Positions 1 through 9,555 of a stretch of 64,000 nucleotides of DNA are shown here, piece by piece. The stretch lies in contig NZ_JACDXX010000001.1 of NCBI RefSeq assembly GCF_020539525.1, positions 248,001 through 312,000 on the forward strand. Direction: 5' to 3'. Under the pieces are notes generated by a model, which made no database searches, was not told where the DNA came from, and was given only the letters and a program-made list of their open reading frames with translations. The stretch is from Pseudogemmobacter faecipullorum (lineage in GTDB: Bacteria > Pseudomonadota > Alphaproteobacteria > Rhodobacterales > Rhodobacteraceae). Each line of letters begins with the position of its first letter. Positions within the stretch are counted from its first letter, which is position 1. Position numbers and translations under genes: made by a program.

Positions 1-1
1 G

Positions 2-205
2 ATCCGCGCCTATGATCTGGCCGAAGCCTCGGAAATTCAGCCCTTCGCCTATTTCCAGCTGCCGATGGTGGCGATCCTCGGGCTGGTGCTGTTTGGCGAG
101 GCCTTGCGGATCAATGTGCTGATCGGTGCAGTGATCGTGGTCGGGGCGGGTCTGTTCACCCTCTGGCGGCAGCGGATCCGCGCACAGCAGGCAAAGCTAT
201 CCTGA
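2..205 (+). CDS. EamA/DMT-family transporter, C-terminal fragment
   Basis: The frame is open from the window edge and ends at TGA 203-205, giving the last 67 residues. It shows two hydrophobic stretches (around PMVAILGLVLFGEAL and LIGAVIVVGAGLFTLW) followed by a basic cytoplasmic tail. The pattern of a helix ending in LFGEAL and then a final glycine-rich helix is typical of the second EamA repeat of drug/metabolite transporters. The substrate cannot be inferred and the 5' part lies outside the window. Codon use matches the neighbours. Confidence 0.7.
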   Translation: MRAYDLAEASEIQPFAYFQLPMVAILGLVLFGEALRINVLIGAVIVVGAGLFTLWRQRIRAQQAKLS

Positions 206-347
206 TCGCGCCCGGTGACACCGGCCAGCAGCCATTGGCCATTGCCGCCACAGGCGCGCTTCAGTAAACCCGGGGCCATGGTGCCTGCGCCCCTGCCCTG
301 CCCGCCTCAGGGCCGGAGAGCGCTCGGATTTGCTGAGGAGACCCGGA

Positions 348-1892
348 ATGCCTGCGCCCAAACCCGTTGTTCTGTGCATTCTGGACGGCTGGGGCATCGG
401 CCCGGATCCGGCAACCTCGGCCCCGGCCCAGGCACAGATCCCGACCTATCGGCGGCTGATGCGTGACTGCCCCAATGCCACGCTGGTGACCTTTGGCCCG
501 GATGCGGGCCTGCCCTCGGGCCAGATGGGCAATTCCGAGGTCGGCCATACCAATATCGGCGCCGGCCGGGTGGTGGCGATGGATCTGGGCCAGATCGACC
601 TCGCGGTCGAGACCGGCTCTTTTGGCACCAATGCCGCGCTGCGCAGTTTCATTTCGGCAGTCGAAACCGCCGGCGGCACGGCACATCTGGCCGGGCTCTG
701 CTCGCCCGGCGGCGTCCATGCCCATCAGGCCCATATGATTGAGGCGGCGAAGGTGATTGCCGCCGAGGGCATCCCGGTGGTGATCCATGCCATTACCGAT
801 GGCCGCGATGTTGCCCCCGCTTCGGCGGCCAGCCAGATTGCCGGGATGCAGGCCGCCCTGCCCGCTTCGGTGAAGATCGTCACTGTGACCGGGCGCTATT
901 TCGCTATGGACCGTGACAACCGCTGGGAAAGGGTCGAGCAGGCCTACCGCGTCATGGTCGGAGCCGAAGGCCAGGCCGAGCCCGCCGCCAGCGCCGCCGA
1001 AGCTATTGCCCGGGCCTATGCCAGGGGCGAGACGGATGAGTTTATCCCCGCCACGGTGATCGGCGATTATCAGGGTATGAAACCGGGTGACGGGCTGTTC
1101 TTCCTGAACTTCCGCGCCGACCGCGCCCGCGAGATCCTCGCCGCCATCGGCGATGAGGCTTTCGCGGGCTTTGCCCGCGGCCCGCGGCCGCAGCTTTCGG
1201 CCCGGCTGGGCATGGTCGATTATTCCGAGGCGCATAATGCCTGGATGACCACGATGTTCCCCAAACAGGATATCGCCAATACGCTGGGCGAATGGGTGTC
1301 GAAACAGGGCAAAACCCAGTTCCGCCTCGCCGAGACCGAGAAATATCCGCATGTGACCTTCTTCCTGAACGGTGGCCGCGAGGCCCCCTTCCCGGGAGAG
1401 GATCGCTATATGCCGAAATCGCCCAAAGTCGCGACCTATGATCTGCAGCCGGAAATGTCTGCCCCGGAAGTGACTGAACATTTTGTGCGTGCCATTGAGG
1501 CGGGCTATGATCTGATCGTGGTCAATTACGCCAATCCGGATATGGTCGGCCATACCGGCAAGCTTGAGGCAGCAATGAAAGCCTGTGAGGCAGTGGATCA
1601 GGGCCTGAGTGCAGCAATTGCGGCACTGGAGCAGGCCGGGGGCGCGATGGTGATCTGCGCCGATCACGGCAATTGCGATGTGATGACCGATCCTGAGACC
1701 GGCCAGCCCCATACTGCCCATACGCTGAACCCGGTGCCGGTGATCCTGGTCGGCGGGCCGGAAGGGGCAGGGCTCGAAAACGGGCGCCTCGCCGATCTTG
1801 CACCAACGCTGCTCGATCTGATGGGGATCACACCGCCCGAAGAGATGACCGGCAAAAGCCTGATCCGCCGCGCCGGCGGCTCTGCTGCATGA
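348..1892 (+). CDS. gpmI: 2,3-bisphosphoglycerate-independent phosphoglycerate mutase
   Basis: It interconverts 3- and 2-phosphoglycerate in glycolysis and gluconeogenesis through a phosphoserine intermediate, using two metal ions. The 514 residues match the family length. DGWG lies at residues 13-16, the nucleophile Ser63 lies in GQMGNSEVGH, and a C-terminal CADHGNCD metal site is present, as in the alkaline phosphatase superfamily. The ATG at 348 is chosen because GAGGAG at 335-340 precedes it by 7 nt; an in-frame TTG at 330 lies upstream of that site. It overlaps the next gene by 4 nt, so the two are probably translationally coupled. Confidence 0.97.
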   Translation: MPAPKPVVLCILDGWGIGPDPATSAPAQAQIPTYRRLMRDCPNATLVTFGPDAGLPSGQMGNSEVGHTNIGAGRVVAMDLGQIDLAVETGSFGTNAALRSFISAVETAGGTAHLAGLCSPGGVHAHQAHMIEAAKVIAAEGIPVVIHAITDGRDVAPASAASQIAGMQAALPASVKIVTVTGRYFAMDRDNRWERVEQAYRVMVGAEGQAEPAASAAEAIARAYARGETDEFIPATVIGDYQGMKPGDGLFFLNFRADRAREILAAIGDEAFAGFARGPRPQLSARLGMVDYSEAHNAWMTTMFPKQDIANTLGEWVSKQGKTQFRLAETEKYPHVTFFLNGGREAPFPGEDRYMPKSPKVATYDLQPEMSAPEVTEHFVRAIEAGYDLIVVNYANPDMVGHTGKLEAAMKACEAVDQGLSAAIAALEQAGGAMVICADHGNCDVMTDPETGQPHTAHTLNPVPVILVGGPEGAGLENGRLADLAPTLLDLMGITPPEEMTGKSLIRRAGGSAA

Positions 1893-3052
1893 GGCTGATC
1901 CGCGCGGCTTTGCTCTGCGCGGTCCTGCTGCCCTGCGGGGCAGGCAGGCCAGCTCTGGCGCAGGAGCCGGAGCCCGCCGGTGCGGGCCTGACCGTGGCCG
2001 AACAGGCGGCACAGGCCTCAGAGCAGCTGCGCGCTGCAGTAGCGGCTCTGGATCAGGCCAGCAGCGGGCGCGCCCAGGTCGCGGCCCTGACCGAAACCGT
2101 ACGCGCCTATGAAGAGGGGCTCGCCGCCCTGCGAGAGGCTTTGCGCCAGGCCGAGCTGCGCGAAATGGCTTTGCGGCTGCAGTTCAATGCCCGGCGCGAT
2201 CAGGTCGGGCAGCTGGTGTCGATCCTTGCGAAAATGGAGCAGAGCCAGGGCCCGCTTCTGCTGCTGCACCCGACCGGGCCGGTGGGCACGGCGCGCTCAG
2301 GCATGATCCTCGCCGATGTCGCCCCGGCGGTTCAGGCCGAGGCCAATGCGCTGAAAGCCCAGCTCCAGGAGATGGCGGATCTGCGCGCGCTGCAGGAAAG
2401 CGCGGGCGAGAATCTCACGCTCGGCCTTGCAACCGCACAAACCGCCCGGACCGCGCTTTCAAAAGCCATCTCGGACCGCACCGAACTGCCAAAGCGCTTT
2501 ACTGAGGATCCGGCCACGCTGGCGGCGCTGCTTGCAAGCGCCGATACGCTGGACAGTTTTGCCGCCGGACTGATCGAACATTCCGCCGATACGACGGCGC
2601 CGCAGCCCTTCGGCTCGACCATGGGCAATCTGCCGCTGCCGGTGATCGGCACCCTGCTGCGCGCCCCGGATGAGGCCGATGCCGCCGGGGTCCGCCGCCC
2701 GGGCATGACACTTTCCACCCGGCCGCGCGCGCTGGTTTCAGCGCCCTGGCCCGGTACCATCCGCTACCTCGGCCCGCTGCTCGACTACGGAAATGTGATC
2801 ATCCTCGAGCCCGGAGATGGCTATCTGATGGTGTTTGGCGGGCTTGGCACGGTTTATGGCGAAGTCGGAGAAGTGGTTGCAGCCGGGGCCGCGCTCGGCC
2901 TGATGGGGGGAGAAGAGGAGCAGAATACCTCTTCGGCTTCCGGCAGGGCTGGCGCATCGGCGACGGAATCGCTTTATTTGGAACTGAGACTGGGCGCATC
3001 CCCGGTAGACCCGACTCTGTGGTTTGCCGAAACCGCCGCGACAGGAGAGTAA
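1889..3052 (+). CDS. EnvC-like murein hydrolase activator (degenerate LytM/M23)
   Basis: A 387-residue exported protein. An N-terminal signal peptide (about 1-24, ending ALA) is followed by an Ala/Gln/Glu-rich coiled coil (about 35-200) and a C-terminal LytM/M23-like domain (about 285-380, with GYLMVFGGL and LELRLG). The HxxxD and HxH zinc ligands of active M23 peptidases are not visible. That fits EnvC-type activators, which stimulate periplasmic amidases rather than cut peptidoglycan themselves (family knowledge). It overlaps gpmI (ATGA) and lies 7 nt before ctpA, so it is part of a four-gene unit ending with rppH. Confidence 0.88.
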   Translation: MRLIRAALLCAVLLPCGAGRPALAQEPEPAGAGLTVAEQAAQASEQLRAAVAALDQASSGRAQVAALTETVRAYEEGLAALREALRQAELREMALRLQFNARRDQVGQLVSILAKMEQSQGPLLLLHPTGPVGTARSGMILADVAPAVQAEANALKAQLQEMADLRALQESAGENLTLGLATAQTARTALSKAISDRTELPKRFTEDPATLAALLASADTLDSFAAGLIEHSADTTAPQPFGSTMGNLPLPVIGTLLRAPDEADAAGVRRPGMTLSTRPRALVSAPWPGTIRYLGPLLDYGNVIILEPGDGYLMVFGGLGTVYGEVGEVVAAGAALGLMGGEEEQNTSSASGRAGASATESLYLELRLGASPVDPTLWFAETAATGE

Positions 3053-3059
3053 GGGGCTA

Positions 3060-4403
3060 ATGAAAAAGCTGATGTTTGCCGCCGCTGGCGGTGCTTTTGC
3101 CGGGGTCGTGCTTACCGCTCAGGTCGGTCCACTGATTGCAGAACAGGCCAGCCGCGACAGCTCGGTCTATGAGCAGCTCGATCTGTTCGGCAATATTTTT
3201 GAGCGCATTCGCGGCCAGTATGTCGAGCCGGTCGACACCACCAAACTGGTGGAGGCCGCGATCAATGGCATGCTGACCTCGCTCGATCCGCATTCCTCCT
3301 ATCTTTCGGCCAATGATTTTGAGGATATGCGCGAGCAGACCAAGGGCGAATTCGGCGGCCTTGGCATTGAGGTCACCCAGGAAGAGGGCTTTGTCAAAGT
3401 CATCTCGCCGATGGATGACACGCCCGCAGATAAAGCCGGCATCCTGGCCGGCGATTACATCACCCATGTGAATGGCGAGGCAATCCTTGGCCTGACGCTG
3501 AACCAGGCGGTCGAGATGATGCGAGGGCCTATCGGCTCGGAGATCATCATCACCGTGGTGCGCGAAGGCACGGACCAGCCTTTCGATGTGTCGATCATCC
3601 GCGATACGATCAAGGTTGAGGCGGTCAAGAGCCGTATCGTCGGCAAGGCGATTGTGCTGCGTATCACGACTTTCAATGATCAGACCACGGCCGGGATCAA
3701 AGCCCAGCTGGCCAAAGCGCTGGAAGAAGTTGGCGGTATCGGGAAGCTCGAAGGCGTGGTCATTGATATGCGCAACAACCCGGGCGGGCTGCTGAATGAG
3801 GCGATCACCGTCTCGGACGCCTTCCTTGAGACCGGCGAGATCGTCTCAACCCGGGGCCGCAACCCCGAGGATGGCGAGCGCCACAATGCCACCCCGGGCG
3901 ATCTGGCCGAAGGCAAACCGATTGTGGTGCTGATCAACGGCGGCTCGGCCTCGGCCTCGGAAATCGTTGCGGGCGCCCTGCAGGATCACCGCCGCGCCGT
4001 GATCGTCGGTACCAAGAGCTTTGGCAAAGGCTCGGTCCAGTCGCTGATCCCGCTGAAAGGCGATGGCGCGATGCGCCTGACCACCGCGCGCTATTACACG
4101 CCCTCGGGCCGCTCGATCCAGGCCCTCGGCATTTCGCCCGATATCGTGGTCAAACAACCGCAAAAACCCAATCTCGCCACCGAGACCCCGGAAGACACGA
4201 AATCGGCGGTGAAGCCGCGGACCGAGGCCGATCTGCGCGGCGCGATCACCAATGATTCGATGACCGAGGACGAGAAGACGCTTTACCTCGAAGAGCAGGC
4301 GGCGGCGGAAGAAACCGCAAAGCTGCGCGACGAGGATTATCAGCTGGCCTATGCGGTTGATATTCTGAAAGGGCTGAACACGCTCAGCCCGGAAGCGCGC
4401 TGA
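3060..4403 (+). CDS. ctpA: Carboxyl-terminal processing protease, S41 family
   Basis: A periplasmic Ser/Lys protease of 447 residues that probably trims envelope proteins. An N-terminal signal/anchor segment (about 1-25) is followed by a PDZ domain (about 95-180) and the S41 core. The catalytic dyad appears to be Ser298 in GGSASASE and Lys323 in SFGKGSVQ, with Gln327 four residues later; this 25 + 4 residue spacing matches E. coli Prc (S430, K455, Q459). The ATG at 3060 gives a proper signal sequence, and an AGGAGA lies upstream. Its position after an EnvC-like gene suggests a shared role in septal peptidoglycan turnover (inference). Confidence 0.95.
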   Translation: MKKLMFAAAGGAFAGVVLTAQVGPLIAEQASRDSSVYEQLDLFGNIFERIRGQYVEPVDTTKLVEAAINGMLTSLDPHSSYLSANDFEDMREQTKGEFGGLGIEVTQEEGFVKVISPMDDTPADKAGILAGDYITHVNGEAILGLTLNQAVEMMRGPIGSEIIITVVREGTDQPFDVSIIRDTIKVEAVKSRIVGKAIVLRITTFNDQTTAGIKAQLAKALEEVGGIGKLEGVVIDMRNNPGGLLNEAITVSDAFLETGEIVSTRGRNPEDGERHNATPGDLAEGKPIVVLINGGSASASEIVAGALQDHRRAVIVGTKSFGKGSVQSLIPLKGDGAMRLTTARYYTPSGRSIQALGISPDIVVKQPQKPNLATETPEDTKSAVKPRTEADLRGAITNDSMTEDEKTLYLEEQAAAEETAKLRDEDYQLAYAVDILKGLNTLSPEAR

Positions 4404-4414
4404 GGTCTGAACAG

Positions 4415-4906
4415 ATGAGCGATACCGGCAAAGCGGCAGAAGATCTGCCCTACCGCCCCTGCGTCGGCATTATGCTGATCAATGGCGAGGGGAAGATCTT
4501 CGCCGGACAGCGGCTCGACAATCCCGCCCCGGCCTGGCAGATGCCCCAGGGCGGGATTGATCCGGGGGAAAAGCCGAAAGAGGCCGCGCTGCGCGAGCTT
4601 TGGGAAGAGACCGGCCTGACCCCCGATCTGGTTGAGACACTGGACAGGACCGAGGACTGGGTCACCTATGATCTGCCGCCTGAACTCCTGGGCAAAGTCT
4701 GGGGCGGCAAATACCGCGGGCAGAAGCAGAAATGGTTCCTGTTCCGCTTCCTCGGCCGGGATGATCAGGTGCAGATTGCCACCGGGCATCCCGAATTCTC
4801 GCAATGGTGCTGGATCGGCGCGGATGCACTGCTGGAGGGGATCGTGCCCTTCAAACGCCAGGTCTATGCAGAAGTCATCGCGGCCTTCCGCCCCCATCTG
4901 TCCTGA
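4415..4906 (+). CDS. rppH: RNA pyrophosphohydrolase (Nudix)
   Basis: It removes pyrophosphate from the 5' end of triphosphorylated RNAs, which opens them to RNase E-dependent decay. The protein is 163 residues, normal for RppH/IalA. A complete Nudix box runs over residues 46-68, from GGIDPGE to RELWEETGL, and the N-terminal [11 protein letters not shown] and WQMPQGGID are typical of this subfamily. It lies 11 nt after ctpA in the same operon. A palindromic repeat element begins 8 nt after the stop codon. Confidence 0.96.
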   Translation: MSDTGKAAEDLPYRPCVGIMLINGEGKIFAGQRLDNPAPAWQMPQGGIDPGEKPKEAALRELWEETGLTPDLVETLDRTEDWVTYDLPPELLGKVWGGKYRGQKQKWFLFRFLGRDDQVQIATGHPEFSQWCWIGADALLEGIVPFKRQVYAEVIAAFRPHLS

Positions 4907-4914
4907 ACCACCGC

Positions 4915-4962
4915 GAGGGGGCGCTGCCCCCTCACCCCCGGGATATTTTCAGACAGATGAAA
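4915..4962 (+). repeat. Palindromic intergenic element, copy 1
   Basis: The hairpin GAGGGGGCGCTGCCCCCTC (4915-4933) is followed by a C/G-rich spacer and the conserved core ATATTTTCAGACAGATGAAA (4943-4962). It sits 8 nt after the rppH stop in the sense direction, so it may act as a terminator or RNA 3' end. Confidence 0.9.
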
Positions 4963-5379
4963 GGCCAGCTGCAGGTTTCAGCTGACCCCGCGCTTCCCGC
5001 CAGAGGCTTCACGGTCTGCCGCGTATTCAGGCCCGCCGCGTAATCCGGTGCCCCGCAAAATAGCCTCTGTGAGAGCAGCCCGGACAGCCTCTCCGCCATT
5101 CAGGGCAGGCGCAGTCCAGAACCAGGCCTCGCCTCGGTAATCTGTCTCGTAAACTCTCATGGCACGGCTGTTGCGGATGCAGTCACAGCCCCCCCGGGAG
5201 AGCTGATTCTGACGCCAGGCTGCCCTCAGCCGGTCCAGGACAGACGCTCTGTCAGAGTTCAGGATAGGCCCCCGGCCATGGCCGCAATTAAGCCGGGCAG
5301 GCCAGCAGCGCCATCATCGTTGCCACAATGGAAACCGCGAAAAGCGGGGCAAAAGCCGGACCTGCTGTCGCCGGGGGGA
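4963..5379. other. Gene-poor stretch between rppH and a small membrane gene
   Basis: No convincing gene is visible. A minus-strand frame is open from about 5307 to its stop at 4978, with ATG at 5160. It has no Shine-Dalgarno, no recognisable family and an irregular composition, so I treat it as noise or a decayed gene. The GC content is ordinary. Confidence 0.4.
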
Positions 5380-5490
5380 TTATTTACGCCGACGAGCGGT
5401 AACGCGGACCGGCTCCGGACGACGCAGCATTGCGACGGCAGCACCCGCCAGGAAAAGGGTCATTGCGCCAAGCATCACAGCTGCAGACAT
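5380..5490 (-). CDS. 36-residue single-span membrane microprotein
   Basis: Read directly from the sequence: ATG at 5490-5488, stop TAA at 5382-5380, 36 codons. The protein begins MSAAVMLGAMTLFLAGAAVA (one hydrophobic helix, about residues 3-21) and ends in a strongly basic tail with two RR/RRR clusters. That gives an N-out/C-in orientation by the positive-inside rule. A GAGG Shine-Dalgarno (5498-5501) lies 7 nt before the start. It is divergent from the downstream MFS gene and has its own space. No family is recognised; a small regulator or subunit of a membrane complex is possible but unproven. Confidence 0.65.
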   Translation of the reverse strand: MSAAVMLGAMTLFLAGAAVAMLRRPEPVRVTARRRK

Positions 5491-5677
5491 AGAAGCACCT
5501 CATTCCAGCCGGCGAAACATGCCGGACAAGACCAGCTTTTCTCCGGATCGCGGCAGATGCAAGAGGCTCTTTGCAGATCAGCCATCCCCCGCCTTCTTGT
5601 ATGCATCACAATTCAGCATTTGACCTCTCAGAAGCTGCGGCGCAGGGTCCGGCCAATTGCAAAAGGCCCCATATTCC

Positions 5678-6937
5678 ATGTCCAGCCCCCAGAGCACGCC
5701 GTCAGCGGCCCCGCTATTCACCCCGGTTCTGATCGCGGCTTCGCTGATTCTGATGATCGGTTTTGCCGTGCGCGCCTCATTCGGGGTGTTTCAGATCCCG
5801 GTTGCAGAAGAGTTTCTCTGGGCCCGAAGCGAGTTTTCGCTGGCGATTGCGATCCAGAATCTGGCCTGGGGGATTGGCCAGCCCCTGTTCGGAGCGGTGG
5901 CGGAAAAATTCGGCGACCGCAAAGCGATTGTTGCCGGAGCGCTGCTCTATGCGCTTGGCCTCGTGCTCACCGCGCTTTCAACCCAGCCCTGGCAGCATCA
6001 GACCGTGGCCATCATCGTCGGCTTTGGCATTGCCGGCACCGGCTTTGGGGTGATTCTGGCAATCGTCGGCCGCGCCGCCGCGCCCGAGAACCGCTCGATG
6101 GCGCTTGGCATCGGCACGGCAGCAGGCTCGGCAGGCCAGGTGTTTGGCGCCCCGACCGCAGAATTCCTGCTGCAATATTACTCATGGCAATGGGTTTTCG
6201 TGATCTTTGCCTGTGTGGTGCTGCTGTCGCTTTTCGCCTTGCCCTTCATCCGCTCAGAGAAAGTCGCCAGCCGCTCGGAGCTGGAGGAGAGCCTCGGCGA
6301 GGTGCTGAAGCGCGCCTTCAAAGATCCTTCCTATACGCTGATCTTCCTTGGCTTCTTTTCCTGCGGCTATCAGCTTGGCTTCATCACCGCGCATTTCCCC
6401 GCTTTCGTCACCGAACTCTGCGGCCCGATTGATCCCAACAGCCTGCTGGCGGGTATCGGCATTACCACCACCTCGGCGCTTGGCGCGGTGTCGATTGCGG
6501 TGATCGGGCTGTTCAATATCCTCGGCACCATTCTCGCCGGCTGGCTGGGCAAGAGCTATACGCGGAAATATCTGCTGGCGATCATCTACAGCCTGCGCAC
6601 CGTGACCGCCGCCTGGTTCATCATGATGCCGATCACCCCGGCGACGGTGCTGATCTTCTCGGCGGTGATGGGCGCGCTCTGGCTGGCGACAGTGCCGCTG
6701 ACCTCGGGGCTGGTCGCCCATATCTGGGGGCTGCGCTACATGGGCACGCTTTACGGGTTTGTCTTCCTCTCGCATCAGATCGGCGGCTTCCTCGGCGTCT
6801 GGCTCGGCGGCAAGCTCTATGATCTGAACGGCAATTACACCCTGGTCTGGTGGATCGGCGTGGGGGTCGGCGCCTTCTCGGCCCTCGTCCATCTTGGCGT
6901 GCGCGAGAGCCGCAGCCCCGTGGCCCGCCCGGCCTGA
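5678..6937 (+). CDS. MFS transporter
   Basis: A 419-residue polytopic membrane protein with about 12 hydrophobic helices and a central loop with charged residues near position 200. The first helices, with RASFGVF and a WARSEFSLAIAIQNL segment, resemble bacterial members of the monocarboxylate/oxalate-type MFS branch. The substrate is unknown. The ATG at 5678 is preferred over a TTG at 5657 because MSSPQ leads directly into a short Pro/Ser N-terminus, although the ribosome-binding site is weak. It is convergent with a DUF4424 gene across a strong hairpin. Confidence 0.85.
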   Translation: MSSPQSTPSAAPLFTPVLIAASLILMIGFAVRASFGVFQIPVAEEFLWARSEFSLAIAIQNLAWGIGQPLFGAVAEKFGDRKAIVAGALLYALGLVLTALSTQPWQHQTVAIIVGFGIAGTGFGVILAIVGRAAAPENRSMALGIGTAAGSAGQVFGAPTAEFLLQYYSWQWVFVIFACVVLLSLFALPFIRSEKVASRSELEESLGEVLKRAFKDPSYTLIFLGFFSCGYQLGFITAHFPAFVTELCGPIDPNSLLAGIGITTTSALGAVSIAVIGLFNILGTILAGWLGKSYTRKYLLAIIYSLRTVTAAWFIMMPITPATVLIFSAVMGALWLATVPLTSGLVAHIWGLRYMGTLYGFVFLSHQIGGFLGVWLGGKLYDLNGNYTLVWWIGVGVGAFSALVHLGVRESRSPVARPA

Positions 6938-6949
6938 GATCGGCTCAAT

Positions 6950-6983
6950 GCCCGGGGGCGCGGCACTGGCCCGCGCCCCCGGC
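6950..6983. terminator. Strong GC hairpin between convergent genes
   Basis: A perfect 12-bp stem pairs 6952-6963 with 6971-6982 around a 7-nt loop. It lies between the MFS stop at 6937 and the minus-strand stop at 6991. There is no long T tract on either side, so it may stall rather than cleanly terminate both transcripts. Confidence 0.6.
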
Positions 6984-6990
6984 GTTCCGA

Positions 6991-8067
6991 TCACTGTGCC
7001 GGGCTGATCGTGACCATTTCGATATCGCGATCAGGGCTGTAATCCTCTGCCTCAAAAAGATATTTCCCCGGCCCGATTTGTTTCAGCCCGTCGATACAGC
7101 TGGCGAGCAGATTTCCGGCATCGCCTTTATCCACCGTCAGGCGGAAATGGCCGATCGGACCGGCCCAGCTATTGGCAGTGCGCAGCACATAGCTGGTATA
7201 GACCGCCGATCCGACCGCGCCATATTCATCGCCCTCCGGCGAGGCCAGGGCCTGGCTGATCGCCTTCGACTGCGCCGGGTTGATGCAGTAGCGGGCGGCG
7301 AGCAGATCCTGATACTCATCCCCGGCCTCATGCCAGACGAAAATGCCGCCCGGCGGATGATTGGCATAGTCATGGCGGATGGTCATCCGGCGGCCGGCCG
7401 GGAAGGTCTGGCTCCAGTGATAGCGGATCAGGATAGACCAGGCCGGCCAGACCTCGCTTTCCCCTGCGAGGCCCGAGTCAAAGAATTCCGCCAGCCCCTC
7501 GGCTGATAATGTCGCCCGGTCCCGGGCCGAAAGTGCCATCAGCGCCGCCTTCACCGCCACAGGATCGGTGCTGAGCGGAATACCCAGCTCTGTCAGCCGC
7601 GCCGTCACATCCTCGCCCGGGCTTTCATAGAAGCTGGCCGGAGAGGGCTCTTCCTCCCATTGCGGCTCCAGCACGGCGATCCGGTCGATGGCAACCGCCA
7701 CCTTCTGGCCATCCACCAGCGCGGTGAAACCGACAAGGTTCTCGGGCCAGGGATCTTCGGGCAGGTTAAACATCCCCTCCCAGACACCGGCGAGGCTGAT
7801 CGGGGGCAGCGGGAAGATCACCTCTCCCGAGACATCCGCATCGCTCTGGTTCTCGAAGACATATTCCACGCTGATGCGCTCGGGGCCGATCTGCAGATCC
7901 TCGCTCAGCATCGCCACTTTATCGGTCTGGCCGAACTGCAGCCCGGTGGCGCTGAGCCCGCCGAAACCGTCATTGGCCAGAGCCGGTGCACTGAGCGCGA
8001 GCAGGGCCAGGGCAGCCCCGGCCAGAGCCGGCCCGGCAGGATAGGGATGGTCAGTTCTGCGCTTCAC
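6991..8067 (-). CDS. DUF4424-family exported protein
   Basis: A 358-residue protein with a signal peptide (about 1-31, ending ALA before NDGFGG). The mature part starts with the NDGFGGLSATGLQFGQTDKV segment and the SVEYVFENQSD and GEVIFPLPP strands seen in DUF4424 proteins. The function of the family is not established. A late Cys pair (in ARYCINPA and ASCIDGL) could form a disulphide in the periplasm. It is a single gene, divergent from an MFS transporter that starts at 8251. Confidence 0.85.
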   Translation of the reverse strand: MKRRTDHPYPAGPALAGAALALLALSAPALANDGFGGLSATGLQFGQTDKVAMLSEDLQIGPERISVEYVFENQSDADVSGEVIFPLPPISLAGVWEGMFNLPEDPWPENLVGFTALVDGQKVAVAIDRIAVLEPQWEEEPSPASFYESPGEDVTARLTELGIPLSTDPVAVKAALMALSARDRATLSAEGLAEFFDSGLAGESEVWPAWSILIRYHWSQTFPAGRRMTIRHDYANHPPGGIFVWHEAGDEYQDLLAARYCINPAQSKAISQALASPEGDEYGAVGSAVYTSYVLRTANSWAGPIGHFRLTVDKGDAGNLLASCIDGLKQIGPGKYLFEAEDYSPDRDIEMVTISPAQ

Positions 8068-8250
8068 AATGCACCCCCGATCGCAAGACTGCCCTCACCC
8101 TGAGATTGGCTGAGGCGGGATGGCAAGCTGAAAATGACCGCATGGCTCGCCTCTTGCGGCCACCGTCCGGCCCTGTCAGGATCGCGGAGGCGCGCCCCTG
8201 GCAGGCGACCTTTCCTTCAAAGCTGCGCAGAAGACCTGCAGGACGTTAAA

Positions 8251-9432
8251 ATGCATGCAGGATTCATCTGCCTGATCACCGCCTATCTGTTTTCACAATT
8301 CTACCGCAGCTTCCTCGCCGTTCTGACACCTTTGCTTGAGATCGGGCTGCTGGCCACGAAACAGGATCTGGCCTCGGCCTCGGGCTGGTGGTTCCTGGCC
8401 TTTGGCGCGATGCAGCTGCCGGTCGGCGTGGCGCTGGACCGGATCGGCCCCCGCCGCACCACCGCGGTGCTGCTGGCACTCGCCGCCGCCGGAGCCCTGG
8501 TCTTTGCCGCCGCCCAGACGCCTTTACAGCTGAAAATCGCCATGGCCCTGATCGGCGCAGGCTGCGCGCCGGTGCTGGTGGCCACCTATTTCATCCTCGC
8601 CCGCGAATTCGCCGCGGCGCAGTTCGGGGTGCTGGCCAGCCTGACCATCGGCCTCGGATCGCTCGGCGATATCGGGGCCTCGCTGCCCTTCTCGCTGCTG
8701 GTCAGCCTGGCTGGCTGGCGCGCGAGCCTGATCGGCATGGCGGCCCTGACGCTGATGATGGCGCTGGTGGTCTATCTGGTGGTGCGGGATCCGCCCAGGG
8801 TGCAGAGCGGCAGGCATGGCTCGCTGCTCTCGGTGCTGGCCATCGCACCGCTCTGGCCGATCCTGGCGCTGATGCTGATCTGCTATGCGCCCCCGGCGGC
8901 GCTGCGCGGCCTCTGGCTTGGCCCCTATTTTCACGACATCCATGGCCTTTCCCAGACCGGGATCGGCGCGGTCGGCCTGGGCATGGGGCTGGCGCTGGTG
9001 CTGGGCAGCCTGATCATCGGCCCTTTGTCGCGCCGCCTTGGCAGCCTGAAGCGCACCGCCTTTTTCGCCAATAGCGCAATGATGTGCTGCCTCACCGCGC
9101 TCTGGGCCCTGCCCGGGCAGAGCTGGTGGGCGGCAGCGGCGCTTTTTGCCGGTGTCGGCCTGTTCGGTACCAGTTTCCCCATCATCACCGCCCATGCCCG
9201 CGGCTTCATCCCGGCGCATCTGATCGGGCGCGGCATCACATTCGTGAATTTTGTCGGCATTGCCGCGGTCGGCCTTTCGCAGGAAGTCACCGGCCGGCTG
9301 TTTGAGGCGGGTCAGCGCGCCGGACAGCCCGCCGTGACCGGCTTTTCGCATGTCTTCGGCTTTTTTGCCCTGATCAGCCTTGCCGGTCTGGCGATCTATC
9401 TGTTCTCACGCGAGGGCCCTGAGCCGGGCTGA
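8251..9432 (+). CDS. MFS transporter
   Basis: A 393-residue transporter with about 12 predicted helices. It contains the MFS loop 2-3 signature (GVALDRIGPRR) after the second helix. The ATG at 8251 follows AGGA at 8240-8243 with 7-nt spacing; a longer in-frame extension from 8134 would place an unlikely basic, Cys-containing stretch before the first helix. The substrate is unknown. It is monocistronic and followed by asd after about 120 bp. Confidence 0.85.
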   Translation: MHAGFICLITAYLFSQFYRSFLAVLTPLLEIGLLATKQDLASASGWWFLAFGAMQLPVGVALDRIGPRRTTAVLLALAAAGALVFAAAQTPLQLKIAMALIGAGCAPVLVATYFILAREFAAAQFGVLASLTIGLGSLGDIGASLPFSLLVSLAGWRASLIGMAALTLMMALVVYLVVRDPPRVQSGRHGSLLSVLAIAPLWPILALMLICYAPPAALRGLWLGPYFHDIHGLSQTGIGAVGLGMGLALVLGSLIIGPLSRRLGSLKRTAFFANSAMMCCLTALWALPGQSWWAAAALFAGVGLFGTSFPIITAHARGFIPAHLIGRGITFVNFVGIAAVGLSQEVTGRLFEAGQRAGQPAVTGFSHVFGFFALISLAGLAIYLFSREGPEPG

Positions 9433-9555
9433 GGACGATTCCCACGCTTTACCGCTTCCCCCTGCGCAACCTTTCAGCTAAGGGCCATCTGCCCCGGATA
9501 ACCCGGGGTGAGCTTACCCTGCGCAATCAGCAGGGATGGGTACAGGAGATCCCCG

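Noticed and set aside
261-2012. Long open frame (583 codons) antisense to gpmI and part of envC
   Set aside because: It is a GC-rich shadow frame: low complexity in Gly, His and Arg, no ribosome-binding site, and the other strand encodes proteins with intact catalytic motifs.
4978-5307. Minus-strand open frame (60 codons from ATG 5160, longer without a start)
   Set aside because: No Shine-Dalgarno, no family resemblance, irregular composition. Could be a decayed gene but unsupported.
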